Source: Deltaproteobacteria bacterium | GTDB lineage: Bacteria > Desulfobacterota_B > Binatia > Binatales > Binataceae | NCBI GenBank assembly: GCA_021827465.1 | Contig: JAKAVX010000016.1 | Location: 1-13,748, forward strand | Direction: 5' to 3' | Length of the DNA stretch: 13,748 nt | Position numbers and translations under genes: made by a program | Shown: one piece after another, positions 6,627-13,616 of the stretch | Numbering within the stretch: the first letter of the stretch is position 1 | How the letters are laid out: every line of letters starts with the position of its first letter | The notes under the pieces: generated by a model | Database searches by the model: none | Seen by the model: only the letters and a program-made list of their open reading frames with translations | What the model was told of the DNA's origin: nothing

Positions 6627-7748
6627 CTATCCCGCCATCGTGACGCCGCCCGGCGTGGACCACGAGTGGATCTCCGGCAGCACGTTCTTCCCGATAAGCT
6701 CGATCGACCGCATGATGTGCTCGTGCGGGATACCGCCGTACTGCAGGAAAAACAGCACCTGGTCGGTGCCGACCTCGCGGTAACGGCGCGCGATACGAAG
6801 CGCTTCGCTCGCAGCGCCCACCGCAATCAGGTCGCCGCTCTTGAGAAAACCGTAGTAATCGCTCGTGATCTGCGCGGGATCGAACTTGGCCGCGCCGGTA
6901 AGGTACTTGTACGACTCGTCCTGCGAGGCCGCCTGCGCGACCGTGGAGACCAGCTCGAAGCCCTTGCGCACGTACCAGAGAATCGCCTCGCGCGCGATTT
7001 CCTCGGTCTTCTTCGGATCGTCGCCGACCAGCCCCATGATGTTCATCGAGATCTGGTTGTTGATCGACAGTCCGACCGGCTTCGCGTGCCGGATTGTCTC
7101 GCGGTAGAGCTGGATGCGCGGCTCGACGTCCTTCAACTCGACGCCGAGCGTAAAGCATAGCGCGCCGAGTCCGCGCTCGGCCGCGAGCTTGAACGTCTCG
7201 GGATTCGTCGCCGCAACCCAGATCGGGGGATGCGGCTTTTGGAGCGGTTTGGGCAGCACGGAAATCGGATGCTCGACCGACCAGTATTTGCCGCGATGCG
7301 TGAACGGCTCCTCGCGCCACATCCGCGGGATCATTTCGATAGCCTCGGCCCATCGCGGGCGCGTATCGGCGGGCGTCATTCCGAAGCCGAGAATCTCGTC
7401 CATCGTGGTCGCCCGCCCGGTGCCGAACTCGACCCGCCCGTCGGAGACCAGGTCGAGCACCGCGATTCGCTCCGCCACGCGCACCGGATGGTTGAACGGC
7501 AGGACCACCACTCCGTGCCCGACGCGGATATTCTTCGTGCGACCCGCCACGCATCCGAGGAATACCTCGGGCGCCGAGCAATACGAGAACTCGTGCAGGA
7601 AATGATGCTCGACGGTCCAGACCGAATCGAAGCCGAGCCGATCCGCAAGCTCGATTTGCTCAAGGGTCTCGCGATAAACGCGATGCTCGTAGTCGGTGGA
7701 GGGGAACGGCTTTACCGTTTCTATCTCGTAAATCAGGCCCGCCTTCAT
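6627..7748 (-). CDS. LLM-class (luciferase-like) flavin-dependent oxidoreductase
   Basis: A 373-residue TIM-barrel monooxygenase of the bacterial luciferase-like family, which uses reduced FMN or F420 with small organic substrates. The N-terminal barrel strand KAGLIYEIE leads to LADRLGFDSVWTVEHHF (34-50), the family signature, followed by GHGVVVLPFNHPVRVAE, GRVEFGTGRA and the PPIWVAATNPET strand. Length is typical. ATG 7748 overlaps the TetR stop (ATGA), with GGAG about 10 nt upstream. This start is preferred over the longer TTG 7763 form. The gene is therefore co-transcribed with its likely regulator. No flavin reductase is in the window, and the substrate and flavin type cannot be decided. 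Confidence 0.92.
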   Translation of the reverse strand: MKAGLIYEIETVKPFPSTDYEHRVYRETLEQIELADRLGFDSVWTVEHHFLHEFSYCSAPEVFLGCVAGRTKNIRVGHGVVVLPFNHPVRVAERIAVLDLVSDGRVEFGTGRATTMDEILGFGMTPADTRPRWAEAIEMIPRMWREEPFTHRGKYWSVEHPISVLPKPLQKPHPPIWVAATNPETFKLAAERGLGALCFTLGVELKDVEPRIQLYRETIRHAKPVGLSINNQISMNIMGLVGDDPKKTEEIAREAILWYVRKGFELVSTVAQAASQDESYKYLTGAAKFDPAQITSDYYGFLKSGDLIAVGAASEALRIARRYREVGTDQVLFFLQYGGIPHEHIMRSIELIGKNVLPEIHSWSTPGGVTMAG

Positions 7749-8398
7749 CTCGCGGCGCTCCAATTGCTAAGGAATTCCTGCGCGGCCCGGGTCAGAGACC
7801 GGCGCAGGTCAAAACGCGGACCGTGCAGGTACCATAGATTTGCAAGGCCGAGGTAGCTTGCAAAAATCTGCGTCGCCGCCCACTCAGCGTCCAGTTCCGG
7901 ATAAAACACGCCCAGTTTTTTGCCGCGCTCGACCATTTCGGCAAAACCGTCCAGATGGCGCCGGTTAGCCTTGCGGATCGCGCGCAGCACCCGCGGGCTT
8001 ATCTTGTGCGATTCCAGCGTGATGATGAGCAGGAGACGGCTGACCCACGGATTCTGCTCGTTGAGCCGCGCCATATTCTCGAACACCCATAGGAACTCGC
8101 GCTGAAAGTCGCGCGCGTTGTCCGCCGGCGGCTCGGCCTCGCCCGGCTCGTTCCACTCGCCCAGCACCTTGTCCACCACTGCAAGGAAAAAGTCTTCCTT
8201 ATCGGTGAAGTGCCAGTACAGTGCGCCCTTGGTAACGCCGGCAGCCTTCGCGATACGCGACAGCGACGTTCCCCGGTACCCGTAGGACGCGAACAGATCC
8301 ATCGCCGCGTCAATAAGGACCTGGTCGAGCGAACGGCGCCTGCGCGGAGCCGGTGGAGAACCCCGGCCCGCTTGCTGATTCCCGGCTCTTCGGATCAT
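7745..8398 (-). CDS. TetR/AcrR-family transcriptional regulator
   Basis: A 217-residue repressor-type protein. The N-terminus is basic and disordered (1-22, Arg/Pro-rich). The TetR DNA-binding domain spans about 24-70: LIDAAMDLFASYGYRGTSLS, then IAKAAGVTKGALYWHF (50-65) as the helix-turn-helix, and the usual TDKEDFF. The C-terminal helical part (about 80-215) is the ligand-binding/dimer region and is not assignable to a subgroup. The stop overlaps the start of the flavin oxidoreductase (ATGA). This suggests it controls its own two-gene operon, being released by a substrate or analogue of that enzyme (inference). Confidence 0.92.
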   Translation of the reverse strand: MIRRAGNQQAGRGSPPAPRRRRSLDQVLIDAAMDLFASYGYRGTSLSRIAKAAGVTKGALYWHFTDKEDFFLAVVDKVLGEWNEPGEAEPPADNARDFQREFLWVFENMARLNEQNPWVSRLLLIITLESHKISPRVLRAIRKANRRHLDGFAEMVERGKKLGVFYPELDAEWAATQIFASYLGLANLWYLHGPRFDLRRSLTRAAQEFLSNWSAAR

Positions 8399-8416
8399 CA
8401 GTTTGAACGAGCGGTA

Positions 8417-8444
8417 TGCTTAGACACTCACGCCATCGCGTCAA
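8417..8444 (-). promoter_or_regulatory. Candidate promoter of the TetR-monooxygenase operon
   Basis: On the minus strand, TTGACG (8444-8439) and TAAGCA (8422-8417) are spaced 16 nt apart, about 20 bp before the TetR start. GCTTGAC and GTC(T)AAGC form an imperfect inverted pair over the two hexamers, where an autoregulatory TetR operator would be expected. The -10 match is weak. Confidence 0.33.
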
Positions 8445-8571
8445 GCTTTAATCAGGCTTCTGCCGAATCGCGCGCGAACCCCCGCTCTTCCAACCGCATA
8501 CCGTCCTGACACATCGACGGACACGGTTTGCAAGAAAGCGAAAGTCCGTGTTTGGAGGAGATTTGACGAGC

Positions 8572-8799
8572 TTAATTGCGACTGGACGGACTGGCTTCGG
8601 ACATCTTCATGTTGCGCTCGAGGCACCAGCGATCGATAACCTCGGCGTTGAAGCGCCAGTCGGTCCCGATTCGGAACCCGGGAAGCTCGCCGCGGCGCAA
8701 GAGCTTGTAGATCGTCGACGGGTGTACCCGGAGGTATTCCGAAAGCTCCTTAACCGTCATCACGCGCGGCAAAGTATACTTGGACTCATTGGTCGCCAT
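8572..8799 (-). CDS. Small excisionase-type helix-turn-helix DNA-binding protein
   Basis: A 75-residue protein, essentially one MerR/excisionase-like HTH domain: MTVKELSEYLRVHPSTIYKL (14-33), RRGELPGFRIG (35-45) and the wing DWRFNAEVIDRW (47-58). ATG 8799 is chosen because TGGAG lies 5 nt before it; a 99-residue reading from 8871 would add a basic, unconserved leader. Such stand-alone domains are found as phage or plasmid excisionases, plasmid-type regulators, or chromosomal transcription factors. No integrase, att site or other mobile gene is in the window, so a chromosomal regulator is more likely. Its targets are unknown. Its own upstream region is rich in GCAAAA words. Confidence 0.85.
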   Translation of the reverse strand: MATNESKYTLPRVMTVKELSEYLRVHPSTIYKLLRRGELPGFRIGTDWRFNAEVIDRWCLERNMKMSEASPSSRN

Positions 8800-8914
8800 T
8801 GTAACTCCAGGGAGAGCTGGCTCCGTGCGCCGTTTCCGCGCCAGACCCGAAGTTTTCTTTTGCTTCTGCACAGCGCTCAGAGTGCAACGGTCTTAGCTCT
8901 GTCGTGTCACCTTT

Positions 8915-8945
8915 ATTAAATCGCAAAACTGCCGCGATAGGTCAA
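8915..8945 (-). promoter_or_regulatory. Candidate promoter of the small HTH gene
   Basis: On the minus strand, TTGACC (8945-8940; 5 of 6) and TTTAAT (8920-8915; 5 of 6) are separated by a long 19-nt spacer. The start codon is about 115 nt further on, giving a substantial leader. The arms of an inverted repeat (8922-8929 and 8973-8980) lie in the spacer and upstream of the -35. Confidence 0.35.
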
Positions 8946-8980
8946 GTAGTGCTAATAACGGGTTTGAGCAGCGTTTTGCG
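8922..8980. repeat. Inverted repeat around the HTH-gene promoter
   Basis: CGCAAAAC (8922-8929) and GTTTTGCG (8973-8980) are perfect inverted copies 43 nt apart, with CTGC/GCAG extending them imperfectly. Related GCAAAA or TTTTGC words also occur at 8858-8863, 9016-9021 and 9105-9110. They may be binding sites for the neighbouring HTH protein (inference). Confidence 0.4.
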
Positions 8981-9088
8981 CCGCGAATTTGCGCGTGGGT
9001 ACCAAATTCCGAGCAGCAAAATCGGACTTCTGTACTTGAACTCTATCCCCATGCCACTTTCAGAGCAGCAGCAGTGGCGAGGTTGCCT

Positions 9089-9634
9089 ATGAAGCCATTA
9101 TTAAGCAAAAGCCGCTTACTCGTGACGGCCGTTCTGATAGCTCCGCTCCTTGTTGCATCCAGTGCGACGGCGGCCTCGCTAACTATCACCAGCCCGGCAA
9201 TTCGCGACGGAGGCCGCATCCCCGTTACGTTCACCTGCCATGGCAGCGACAAATCCCCTCCCCTTGCGTGGTCCGCAATTCCGGAAGGAACCAAGTCGCT
9301 AGCCCTGATCGTGCAGGATCCTGACGCTCCGGGCGGCATCTTCATCCATTGGGTCGCCTTCAATATCCCGGCGAACTCGTCGGGTCTCGATTCGGGAATC
9401 CCGAACCGCGAGGAGATTCCCTCGGGAGGCGTCCAGGGAAGCAACAGCTTCGGCCGGATCGGCTACGGCGGCCCGTGTCCACCGAGCGGACCCGCGCATC
9501 ATTACCATTTTCGCCTGTTCGCGCTTGATGAAACTTTGCCGGCCGACTCGGGTATGACTGCGGAAAAGCTCGAGAAGCTGATGAACGGGCACGTGAAGGC
9601 CGATGCCCAATTCGTCGGCATCTTCGGCCGTTGA
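9089..9634 (+). CDS. Secreted YbhB/YbcL-type phosphatidylethanolamine-binding-protein (PEBP) family protein
   Basis: A 181-residue protein with an N-terminal signal peptide: basic start (K2, K7, R9), hydrophobic core (10-23) and an Ala-rich cleavage region ending near A29. The mature part carries the PEBP hallmarks DPDAP (77-81), HWVAFNIP (87-94), GPCPPSG (128-134) and HHYHFRLFALD (137-147). C50 and C130 could form a disulfide after export. Bacterial family members (the Raf kinase inhibitor-like proteins YbhB/YbcL) have no firmly established biochemical role. ATG 9089 has GAGG 6 nt upstream and starts directly before the signal peptide. It is followed after 29 bp by another envelope gene. Confidence 0.92.
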   Translation: MKPLLSKSRLLVTAVLIAPLLVASSATAASLTITSPAIRDGGRIPVTFTCHGSDKSPPLAWSAIPEGTKSLALIVQDPDAPGGIFIHWVAFNIPANSSGLDSGIPNREEIPSGGVQGSNSFGRIGYGGPCPPSGPAHHYHFRLFALDETLPADSGMTAEKLEKLMNGHVKADAQFVGIFGR

Positions 9635-9663
9635 ACACCTCAAGCCCATCGGCGGAGGCCGCT

Positions 9664-10257
9664 ATGAGCAGAACCTACCGGATTGTAAGCCTGACGCTTA
9701 TAGTGGCCGTCGTCGTGGGCGGGGGTTACTACGCCTACAATCGTCTTCATCCAGCGCATGAAGGCTTGCTCTCCGAGCAAATCCACCACGACGGGAATGC
9801 GTGGAAGGCGGATTTCACCGCCCGAATCGCTGCTCCCGAACCTTCCGTCTTCAACGCAATCCGCGACGTCGAGCACGGACATCCCGAAGGCGTGAAAGGC
9901 CTCCGTGTGCTCTCCGATACCGGCAATCAGAAGACCGTCGAGATGGAACTTGCAGGGCCGGCCGGCCAGACCCTCATCACCCGCCTCGCCTTTCAGTATT
10001 TTCCCGCGAAAAATCGGATCACCTATCGCACGCTTGGCAATGGCAATTTCATCACCCAGGCCGAATACCGCCTCGAACCGGAGGGTTCTTCGACACTCAT
10101 CCGCTTTCACGAGGTCACCACCATCCGCCAAGCCCTGCCCGTGCCTGACGGGGTCGTAAAGCACCTAATCCGCAACGTTTTTCTCGCACAACTCGACAAT
10201 CTGAACGCCAGGCTTCATATCCGAAGTGCCGAAGCGTCAAGCGAGGACGCGCAGTAG
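9664..10257 (+). CDS. Membrane-anchored SRPBCC (START-like) family protein
   Basis: A 197-residue protein with one N-terminal membrane helix (about 7-23, SLTLIVAVVVGGGYYAY-like) and a periplasmic or outer-facing domain. The domain layout (WKADFTARIAAPEPSVFNAI, repeated beta-strands such as KTVEMELAG, NRITYRTLG, then a long C-terminal helix VVKHLIRNVFLAQLDNL) fits the SRPBCC/polyketide-cyclase-like fold, which binds hydrophobic ligands. No catalytic residue can be named. ATG 9664 has GGAGG (9654-9658) 5 nt upstream; a TTG at 9631 overlapping the previous stop is less likely. It probably shares a transcript with the PEBP gene. The family call rests on fold pattern rather than a signature motif. 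Confidence 0.7.
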   Translation: MSRTYRIVSLTLIVAVVVGGGYYAYNRLHPAHEGLLSEQIHHDGNAWKADFTARIAAPEPSVFNAIRDVEHGHPEGVKGLRVLSDTGNQKTVEMELAGPAGQTLITRLAFQYFPAKNRITYRTLGNGNFITQAEYRLEPEGSSTLIRFHEVTTIRQALPVPDGVVKHLIRNVFLAQLDNLNARLHIRSAEASSEDAQ

Positions 10258-10383
10258 TTTCCGCCGACGCCTCTTGCGCGGCACCCGCTCCCGATAGGCA
10301 ACCGAAGCGCCGTCCTCGATGCGAAATTGCCCGGAATTCGCGACAGCGGCGGATTTTTCGCGCTTCGAACCGCCGAGCCGTGC

Positions 10384-10389
10384 TACGAT
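10384..10389 (+). promoter_or_regulatory. Candidate -10 element upstream of engB
   Basis: TACGAT lies 14 bp before the engB start, within TACGATT, a heptamer also found before the selenoprotein operon (3876-3882). No good -35 is visible 17 nt upstream (TTCGAA-like sequence only). The leader would be very short. Confidence 0.2.
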
Positions 10390-10403
10390 TGTGCCGGCGC
10401 GCA

Positions 10404-11009
10404 ATGACAACCAAGGTTCAAGCCGAATTCGCCGCCTCGGCTCCCTCGCTGCGCGAGTGCCCGCGATGGGATCGGGCGGAAGTCGCGATCGTGGGCCGCT
10501 CGAATGTCGGCAAGAGTTCTCTGCTCAACGCTATCGCCGGCGTACACGGACTGGCGCGCGTCAGCAAGACTCCGGGCCGCACGCGAAGCCTCAATTTCTT
10601 CGCCGTCGGCGACTCGCTCGCGATAGCCGATCTGCCGGGCTACGGCTACGCAAAGATGTCGCGCGCGGAGGCCGAACGGATTTCCGCCGCGATGCAGGCG
10701 TTTCTCGCCCACCGCACGAATCTCGCCGGCCTTGTCCTGTTGATCGATTCGCGCCGCGGCCCCGAGAGCGAGGAACTCGAACTCGCCGCGATGGCGCGCG
10801 AGCGAGGGCTCACGCTCCTCGTGGCCGCGACCAAGTCCGACAAGCTGAAACGCTCCGAGCGGGCGCGGGCGCTCGCGCGATTCGCCGCGCTCGAGGCCGA
10901 ACCCGTCCTGTGCTCCGCGATGACCGGCGAGGGACTCGACGATCTTCGCCGCCACATCCTTGCGCTCGCGCGCGTGGAGCGCGGCCGTGAGCGTCGTGCG
11001 CGAAGGTAA
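10404..11009 (+). CDS. engB: Ribosome biogenesis GTPase EngB (YsxC/YihA)
   Basis: A 201-residue TRAFAC-class GTPase needed for late assembly of the large ribosomal subunit. All G motifs are present: G1 GRSNVGKSS (31-39), G2 TPGRTRS (56-62), G3 DLPGYG (76-81), G4 TKSD (143-146) and G5 SAMTGEG (171-177). The DLPGYGYAK and KTPGRT strings are diagnostic of EngB. Length is normal, with a basic Arg-rich C-terminus. ATG 10404 is used; a GTG at 10380 would add eight residues. Neither has a strong ribosome-binding site, and the -10-like TACGAT between them favours the shorter form. It heads a rightward block of packed genes. Confidence 0.96.
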   Translation: MTTKVQAEFAASAPSLRECPRWDRAEVAIVGRSNVGKSSLLNAIAGVHGLARVSKTPGRTRSLNFFAVGDSLAIADLPGYGYAKMSRAEAERISAAMQAFLAHRTNLAGLVLLIDSRRGPESEELELAAMARERGLTLLVAATKSDKLKRSERARALARFAALEAEPVLCSAMTGEGLDDLRRHILALARVERGRERRARR

Positions 11010-11028
11010 AGGCCCGCGAACCTTCGCG

Positions 11029-12000
11029 ATGACTCCCGCAGTAACCGTCATCATCCCGACGTGGAACCGCCGCGCGTTCGCCGCGGAGTCGGTCGAGTCG
11101 GTGATCACGCAGACCTGCGGCGACTTCGAGCTTATCGTCGTCGATGACGGCTCCGAAGACGGAACCGCCGAGCATCTTTCGCGGATGCTTCACGAGCGCC
11201 GCGAATCCTGCGACGTTGCGGTTCGAATCGAGCGTATCGAAAATCGCCGCGGACCGGCCGCCGCGCGCAATCGCGCGGTCGCGATGGCCCGTGCGCCGCT
11301 GGTCGCATTCCTCGATTCGGACGATCTGTGGATGTCGCGCAAGCTCGAACTCCATCTTGCCTACGCCCGCGCCCATCCTGAATTTCCCATCTCGCAGACC
11401 GACGAACTGTGGATTCGGGACGGCAAACGGGTGAATCCCGCAGGCCGCCATCTGAAGCGCGCGGGCGATATTTTTTTCGAATCGCTGCGCACCTGCCTCA
11501 TCAGTCCATCTGCCGTGATGATTTCAGTGGAACTTTTCGCCGCGACAGGCGGCTTCGACGAGGATATGGCGGCAGCCGAAGACTACGACCTGTGGCTGCG
11601 AATCCTCGCGCGTCATTCGGCGGGACTTCTCGCCGAGCCGATGATGATTCGCCGCGCGGGCCATCCCGGCCAGCTCTCGGCCACGACTGTGGCGCTCGAC
11701 CGGTTCAGGATTCTCGCGCTTGCAAAACTCCTGCTCGCATCTCCCCTCGGCGCCGGGCGCCGCGCCGCCGCGGCTTCGGTCCTCGCCGAGAAATGCCGCA
11801 TCTACGCCAAGGGGCTCCGCCGCAGGAACAAGGTTGAAGAAGCGCGGTTTCATGAGTATCTTGCCGAGCGCGCCGAACACGGCTGGATCGACGGGGCGGA
11901 CGCCTCGCTTGCCAAGGCGGTCGAATCGATCAGAAGCCGGGTTCGCCAGCACGAGGGCCACGAAATCGGGGAGAGAACGTGCGCCGATGACAACGCTTGA
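11029..12000 (+). CDS. GT2-family glycosyltransferase
   Basis: A 323-residue cytoplasmic or membrane-associated glycosyltransferase of family 2 (GT-A fold). It begins with the typical VTVIIPTWNR strand (5-14), followed by FELIVVDDGSEDGT (33-46, nucleotide-binding DD), GPAAARNRAV (75-84), the metal-binding FLDSDDLW (94-101) and the catalytic-base region GGFDEDMAAAEDYDLWLR (174-191). The C-terminal part (about 200-323) is helical and basic. It transfers an activated sugar, probably to a surface polysaccharide or lipid, but donor and acceptor are unknown. ATG 11029 lacks a clear ribosome-binding site. GTG 10987, with GGAG 7 nt upstream and overlapping engB, is a real alternative adding 14 residues. 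Confidence 0.92.
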   Translation: MTPAVTVIIPTWNRRAFAAESVESVITQTCGDFELIVVDDGSEDGTAEHLSRMLHERRESCDVAVRIERIENRRGPAAARNRAVAMARAPLVAFLDSDDLWMSRKLELHLAYARAHPEFPISQTDELWIRDGKRVNPAGRHLKRAGDIFFESLRTCLISPSAVMISVELFAATGGFDEDMAAAEDYDLWLRILARHSAGLLAEPMMIRRAGHPGQLSATTVALDRFRILALAKLLLASPLGAGRRAAAASVLAEKCRIYAKGLRRRNKVEEARFHEYLAERAEHGWIDGADASLAKAVESIRSRVRQHEGHEIGERTCADDNA

Positions 12001-12529
12001 GGCCGAACAGGCGATCCGCGCGCTCGCGGGTGCGCGCCAGCTCCAGGATCCGTATCTGAAGCGATGGCTCGCGAGAGACCAGGCAGAGCGTGTTGCGATG
12101 CTCGAAGCCGCGCGCAAGCTCCGGCTCCGCACCGGGCAGCTCGCCGTCGCGCTCGACCTGCTCGAAGAAATCGTGGTGCGCGAGGGCGCCGGTATCGATT
12201 CCATCCTCTCGCGCGCAACCCTTCGCCGCCTTATCGAGAGCGACGGTCCCGCGCCCGCCCGCGCAAGCACTTTCCTCGCCGAACTGAGGGCGATACGTTT
12301 TCCCGAGCTGGGCGCGACGATTCGGCGTCTCGGCCAGGAAATTTCCGCGCTCGCGCTGCCGAGCGGACTGAGCGTCGTATTGCCCAAGGACCTCAACTCG
12401 GATGAACTGGTGATTCGGATGAGCGTGCGCTCGCCGGATGAACTCAACAGGCTGGTGAACGTGCTTACGGAAAAACGCAACGGCCTCGCGCGCCTGGTCA
12501 GGATGCTGGGTGGCGACGATGAACTTTGA
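11987..12529 (+). CDS. Hypothetical protein coupled to the SPL-like gene
   Basis: A 180-residue soluble protein that I do not recognise. Residues 1-120 look almost wholly helical and charged, with a Leu-rich stretch (51-66, LAVALDLLEEIVVREG-like). After ALPSG (123-127) comes a segment with short strands (LSVVLPKDLNSDELVIRMSV) and a final helix (DELNRLVNVLTEKRNGL). No membrane helix, signal peptide or metal motif is seen. ATG 11987 overlaps the glycosyltransferase end by 14 bp, and its own 3' end overlaps the SPL-like gene by 11 bp, so it is a real, translationally coupled gene. The context suggests a partner or regulator of the radical SAM protein (inference). Confidence 0.75.
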   Translation: MTTLEAEQAIRALAGARQLQDPYLKRWLARDQAERVAMLEAARKLRLRTGQLAVALDLLEEIVVREGAGIDSILSRATLRRLIESDGPAPARASTFLAELRAIRFPELGATIRRLGQEISALALPSGLSVVLPKDLNSDELVIRMSVRSPDELNRLVNVLTEKRNGLARLVRMLGGDDEL

Positions 12530-13616
12530 GCTGGACGAAATTTTCATCGAGGAGGAAAGCCGCGACAGCGTCCTTGCGCGCCGCGTGATCGAGGCGCTCT
12601 CGCCCCGCGTCCCGATCGGCTTCGTCGCCGACGGCCGCGCCGCGACGCTTCCCGACAGCAAGGCCGCCGATCCGTTCGGCGCGGGAAAACGCCGGATGGT
12701 CGTCATGCGACGGCGCGTGCCGTTCCTGATGGGATGCCCGGCCGCATCCGCGCGCTACGCCTGCTGCGGATACCTGGTGCTCGCGCTCGCCTCGAATTGC
12801 CCGATGGATTGCAGCTACTGCTTCCTGCAGGACTACCTCGCCCACAATCCCGGCTTCCAGGTCTATTCCAACTATACCGACGCCTTCGCCGAACTCGACC
12901 GCCTCGCCGCGGGCGCTCCCGAGCGCCAGTTCCGCGTCGGAACGGGAGAGTTCGCCGATTCGCTCGCCTTCGATTCCGTAACCGGGATCGCGCGCGACCT
13001 CGTCGAATTTTTCACCGGGCACCGGAACCTCACGCTCGAACTCAAGACCAAGACCGACGAAATCGACGGTCTTCTCGCGGTCGATCCGCGGGGCGCCGCG
13101 ATGGTCTCGTGGACGGTCTCGCCCGAGCGCGTCTATCGCACGAGCGAGAGTCGCACCGCCCCGCCCTCCGCACGGCTTCGCGCCGCGCGCCGCGTGCTGG
13201 AGGCCGGCTACCGCGTCGCCTTTCATCTCGATCCGATAATCGCCTACTCCGGCGCCGAGGACGATTACCTTCGCCTCGCGGAGGAGATTCTCGATACGGT
13301 CGCGCCCGACAAAATCTCGTTCGTCAGCATGGGCGGTCTCCGGATGACGCCGTCGCTGCGCACCGCGGCGCGTCGGCGCTTCCCGGACGATCCGATGCTG
13401 CTCGGCGAGGACATCCTCTGCCCCGACGGCCTCTATCGCGCCTTCACGCCGCTTCGGCTGAAGCTCTATCGGCAAATCGCCGAGCGCTTTTCCAAGGCGG
13501 GCGCGCAGGTTCACACCTACCTCTGCATGGAGCCCGCGAGCGTCCATCGCCGGGTCTTCGCGGCCGAAGCTCTGACGCCCGCCGACGCGCGCGAGCGGCT
13601 GTGCTGCGCGGGATGA
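12519..13616 (+). CDS. Spore photoproduct lyase (SPL)-family radical SAM protein, lacking the H-donor Cys
   Basis: A 365-residue radical SAM enzyme. The [4Fe-4S] motif CPMDCSYC (CX3CX2C: C94, C98, C101) with FLQ after it is the SPL-type cluster motif. Upstream is RRVPFLMGCPA (66-76); downstream are GTGEFADSLAFD (141-152), LELKTKTDEID (173-183) and FHLDPIIAYSG (235-245). In true spore photoproduct lyases a Cys (Cys141 in Bacillus) about 43 residues after the cluster donates hydrogen; here that region reads GTGEF, without Cys. This fits the SPL-like family of non-spore-formers, whose reaction is unknown. Further Cys at 73, 82, 83, 301, 336, 362 and 363 are available. ATG 12519 is used; GTG 12510 has AGGA 6 nt upstream and would add three residues. 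The stop overlaps murI (ATGA). Confidence 0.9.
   Translation: MNFELDEIFIEEESRDSVLARRVIEALSPRVPIGFVADGRAATLPDSKAADPFGAGKRRMVVMRRRVPFLMGCPAASARYACCGYLVLALASNCPMDCSYCFLQDYLAHNPGFQVYSNYTDAFAELDRLAAGAPERQFRVGTGEFADSLAFDSVTGIARDLVEFFTGHRNLTLELKTKTDEIDGLLAVDPRGAAMVSWTVSPERVYRTSESRTAPPSARLRAARRVLEAGYRVAFHLDPIIAYSGAEDDYLRLAEEILDTVAPDKISFVSMGGLRMTPSLRTAARRRFPDDPMLLGEDILCPDGLYRAFTPLRLKLYRQIAERFSKAGAQVHTYLCMEPASVHRRVFAAEALTPADARERLCCAG

Noticed and set aside
8521..8551. Inverted repeat ACACGG/CCGTGT between the HTH and TetR genes
   Set aside because: Only 6 bp with a 19-nt loop, no T-run on either strand, and over 120 bp from the TetR start; neither terminator nor operator can be argued.
8572..8799. The excisionase-type HTH protein as part of a mobile element
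   Set aside because: No integrase, transposase, att-like direct repeats or tRNA is in the window; composition does not differ visibly from its neighbours.
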